From: Chryseobacterium oncorhynchi
GTDB lineage: Bacteria; Bacteroidota; Bacteroidia; Flavobacteriales; Weeksellaceae
Reading direction: 5' to 3'
NCBI RefSeq assembly: GCF_002899895.1
Contig: NZ_PPEI02000009.1
Span: forward strand, 1-64,000
Length of the DNA: 64,000 nucleotides
Shown here piece after piece: positions 62,982 to 64,000 of this stretch (position 1 is its first letter; each line of letters begins with the position of its first letter). The notes under the pieces are model-generated. The model was not told the DNA's origin. It did no database searches and saw only the letters and a program-made list of their open reading frames with translations. A program made the translations under genes and the position numbers.

Positions 62982-63063
62982 AAATATCTCCCACTGGCCA
63001 CGTTAATCATTCTCCCGGTTCCGGAACCCGGAGCGCTGCACAATATTGCTAAAGAAAAAAAAT
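62982..63063. repeat. lone partial copy of the 206-bp repeat
   Basis: About 80 bases match the tandem unit of 46025-46993 (CACTGGCCACG, CCGGAACCCGGAGCGCTGCA, CACAATATTGCTAAAG) with a few changes. It is fused directly to the last cassette motif (62974). The rest of the 62899-63214 gap holds a small CGTCA / TGACG hairpin (63145-63159) and no gene. Confidence 0.85.
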
Positions 63064-63175
63064 AGATTAAAAAAGGACTTCGATTAAAACGGGTATTAAT
63101 CTATACATGGCTTAAATTTCTTGAGCATTAAAAATTATTAAATGCGTCAGTTTTTGACGTTGCTAAGAATTATTT

Positions 63176-63206
63176 TTGGTTATATAGAATATATATATTA
63201 ACTTTG
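63176..63206 (+). promoter_or_regulatory. Bacteroidetes-type promoter
   Basis: TTG at 63176-63178 and TAACTTTG at 63199-63206 with a 20-base spacer. It starts the two-gene unit at 63215, outside the array. Confidence 0.65.
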
Positions 63207-63214
63207 CTAAACAA

Positions 63215-63352
63215 ATGACAACAAAAGTATTACATATCAATAAGCCAAGTAAAGACGTTCTTAATGTTTTTATGAGACTTCGTCTTGAAAAAGAGGAAAA
63301 AATAAGATCTGTAAAAGAATCTAATAATTATAAGACTTTTAAAAAGATATAA
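63215..63352 (+). CDS. small basic protein, 45 aa
   Basis: An ATG at 63215, 8 bases after the -7 element, opens a 45-codon frame: MTTKVLHINKPSKDVLNVFM then a very basic Lys/Arg-rich helix and a short tail. It is 3 bases before the next gene, so the two form one unit. The form suggests an antitoxin or a small regulator, but no family is recognised. Confidence 0.5.
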   Translation: MTTKVLHINKPSKDVLNVFMRLRLEKEEKIRSVKESNNYKTFKKI

Positions 63353-63355
63353 TAA

Positions 63356-63832
63356 TTGGAATTTGAGTCTGAAATTCCTTTTGAAACAAAAGAAGGGAAT
63401 AAATATGTATTACGTTTCTCTTCTTTTAATGAGGATGCAGTACCGATTCAAAGTCCAATTGTTGAATTAAATCTTATACCTTTACAATTAAGTTCTCAAT
63501 TTAATTCTTTCCACACGTTTAATTATATAGTAAAAGAAATCACTAATTATTTGAAGGATAAACCTGATGTAATTGTTTACTATTATTGTGATAACAAAGA
63601 ACTTTTTTGGAGAACAAATAGACCAGCTATACCATATCAAGAATTTAGGAGTAATCTGTTTACAGCTATGTTCATGAGATCTAATCCAGATGATTTATTA
63701 TTACGATCCTTTATAATTAAAGATGTAGAAAATGGAGATCATTATGTTTCATTACTTCATAGACAACATCATTTAGATCAAATACAAGTATTAGAAGATC
63801 TGATTAAGGATTTTCATAAGAGTGATTCTTAA
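63356..63832 (+). CDS. DUF6169-like protein, 158 aa
   Basis: Starts at TTG 63356, 3 bases after the previous stop. FETKEGNKYVLRFSSF and a long mixed alpha/beta domain resemble the DUF6169 proteins of Bacteroidetes, which often follow a very small basic gene as here. Function unknown; a toxin-antitoxin-like pair is possible. The family call is tentative. Confidence 0.5.
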   Translation: MEFESEIPFETKEGNKYVLRFSSFNEDAVPIQSPIVELNLIPLQLSSQFNSFHTFNYIVKEITNYLKDKPDVIVYYYCDNKELFWRTNRPAIPYQEFRSNLFTAMFMRSNPDDLLLRSFIIKDVENGDHYVSLLHRQHHLDQIQVLEDLIKDFHKSDS

Positions 63833-63833
63833 A

Positions 63834-64000
63834 CTAGAATCGTGTTCCTTTTTCAATTAGTTTATTTATCTCCAATTGAATTTTTTCTCTTGACAGCGGA
63901 GTCTGAGAGATTACTTCATAAGCGTCATCAAGAAAACTTAAAATTTCATCATCGATCATTGCGGATAGATAGACATAGAGCCATTTTCTATCTACATCAT
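63834..64000 (-). CDS. C-terminal part of a hypothetical protein (partial)
   Basis: On the minus strand an open frame enters from the right edge and stops at TAG (63834-63836), giving 55 residues: DVDRKWLYVYLSAMIDDEIL then SFLDDAYEVISQTPLSREKI and a short tail. It converges with the preceding gene, stops 1 base apart. No family can be assigned reliably. Confidence 0.5.
   Translation of the reverse strand, partial: DVDRKWLYVYLSAMIDDEILSFLDDAYEVISQTPLSREKIQLEINKLIEKGTRF

Larger units (their letters stand above)
44231..62987. repeat. cassette-array intergenic motif, consensus TCTCAAAAAACGAT (27 good copies)
   Basis: Copies start at 44231, 44675, 45055, 45281, 45548, 51892, 52305, 52757, 55114, 55644, 56190, 56609, 56871, 57219, 57427, 57672, 58104, 58824, 59152, 59661, 59883, 60196, 60613, 60946, 61299, 62077 and 62974. 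Degraded copies lie near 53140, 54301, 58378 and 58769. Nearly all have TAA or TAAT just before and a start codon 0-30 bases after. Positions 1-4 (TCTC) and 11-14 (CGAT) are the most conserved; position 11 is often T. No dyad symmetry is visible. All copies have the same orientation as the genes. Spacing follows gene length, so this is not a CRISPR. Confidence 0.9.

Noticed and set aside
44231..62987. CRISPR array
   Set aside because: The motif is only 14 bases, the spacing equals gene length (about 200-800 bases), and the spacers are coding. No cas gene is seen.
44231..62987. Classical integron with attC sites
   Set aside because: The motif lacks the paired inverted core sites of attC (no GTTRRRY, no large dyad), and no integron-type tyrosine integrase is in the window.
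1..64000. tRNA, rRNA or known riboswitch
   Set aside because: I found no cloverleaf with a CCA-type end, no rRNA core sequence and no recognisable riboswitch by eye. A covariance-model scan would be needed to exclude small structured RNAs.

Overview
The window is AT-rich DNA from a member of Bacteroidota, most likely class Flavobacteriia near Chryseobacterium or Elizabethkingia. Four things support this: a giant surface protein with a type IX secretion (T9SS) C-terminal sorting domain, a GLPGLI-family protein, promoters of the TTG / TAnnTTTG type, and a Bacteroidetes-type conjugation gene set (DUF4134, DUF4133, TraG/J/K/M/N/O-like). It is accessory DNA: a conjugative element (ICE or plasmid) with its cargo. 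I see no integrase, replication initiator, tRNA or rRNA, so ICE and plasmid cannot be told apart here.

Layout. 0-2 kb: very small genes, the first ones separated by three copies of a ~30-bp repeat (family A), then two small HTH regulators. 2.5-6 kb: element maintenance genes (PcfK-like, PcfJ-like) and a PAPS-reductase-like PP-loop protein. 5.98-6.99 kb: GC-rich 138-bp tandem repeats. 7.1-8.3 kb: zeta-type toxin and its partner on the minus strand. 8.4-9.45 kb: extremely AT-rich DNA full of GTATA/TATAC words, then a hairpin-rich segment that is my oriT candidate. 9.6-31.4 kb: transfer region with mobilisation protein, relaxase fused to a Toprim-like domain, ParA-like ATPase with a changed Walker A, lytic transglycosylase, coupling protein and the mating-pair-formation set. 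31.4-41.9 kb: a 3240-residue repetitive T9SS adhesin and a lipoprotein, apparently continuing the tra operon. 41.9-44.2 kb: small exported proteins and a ribbon-helix-helix-like protein between inverted repeats.

44.2-63 kb is the most unusual part. It is a one-directional array of about 30 small, mostly unrecognised genes. A short motif, consensus TCTCAAAAAACGAT, sits between most stop/start pairs (27 good copies plus 4 degraded). The array is split at 46-51.5 kb by 206-bp tandem repeats, a grasp-with-spasm RiPP cluster and a serine recombinase operon. A second, 5'-truncated serine recombinase begins exactly at one motif copy. Two gene pairs are chimaeric, sharing one end but not the other. 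A single copy of the 206-bp repeat closes the array at 63 kb. This looks like a cassette-capture array, formally similar to the recombinase-associated immunity-gene (rAID) clusters of Bacteroides but with a different repeat and a serine rather than tyrosine recombinase. Cassette mobility and immunity function are inference. The window ends in a small two-gene unit with its own promoter and a convergent partial gene.

The tra genes would assemble the conjugation channel, the relaxase would nick near 9.4 kb, the toxin pair would stabilise the element, and the array, RiPP cluster and adhesin are cargo that may help in competition or contact with neighbouring cells.
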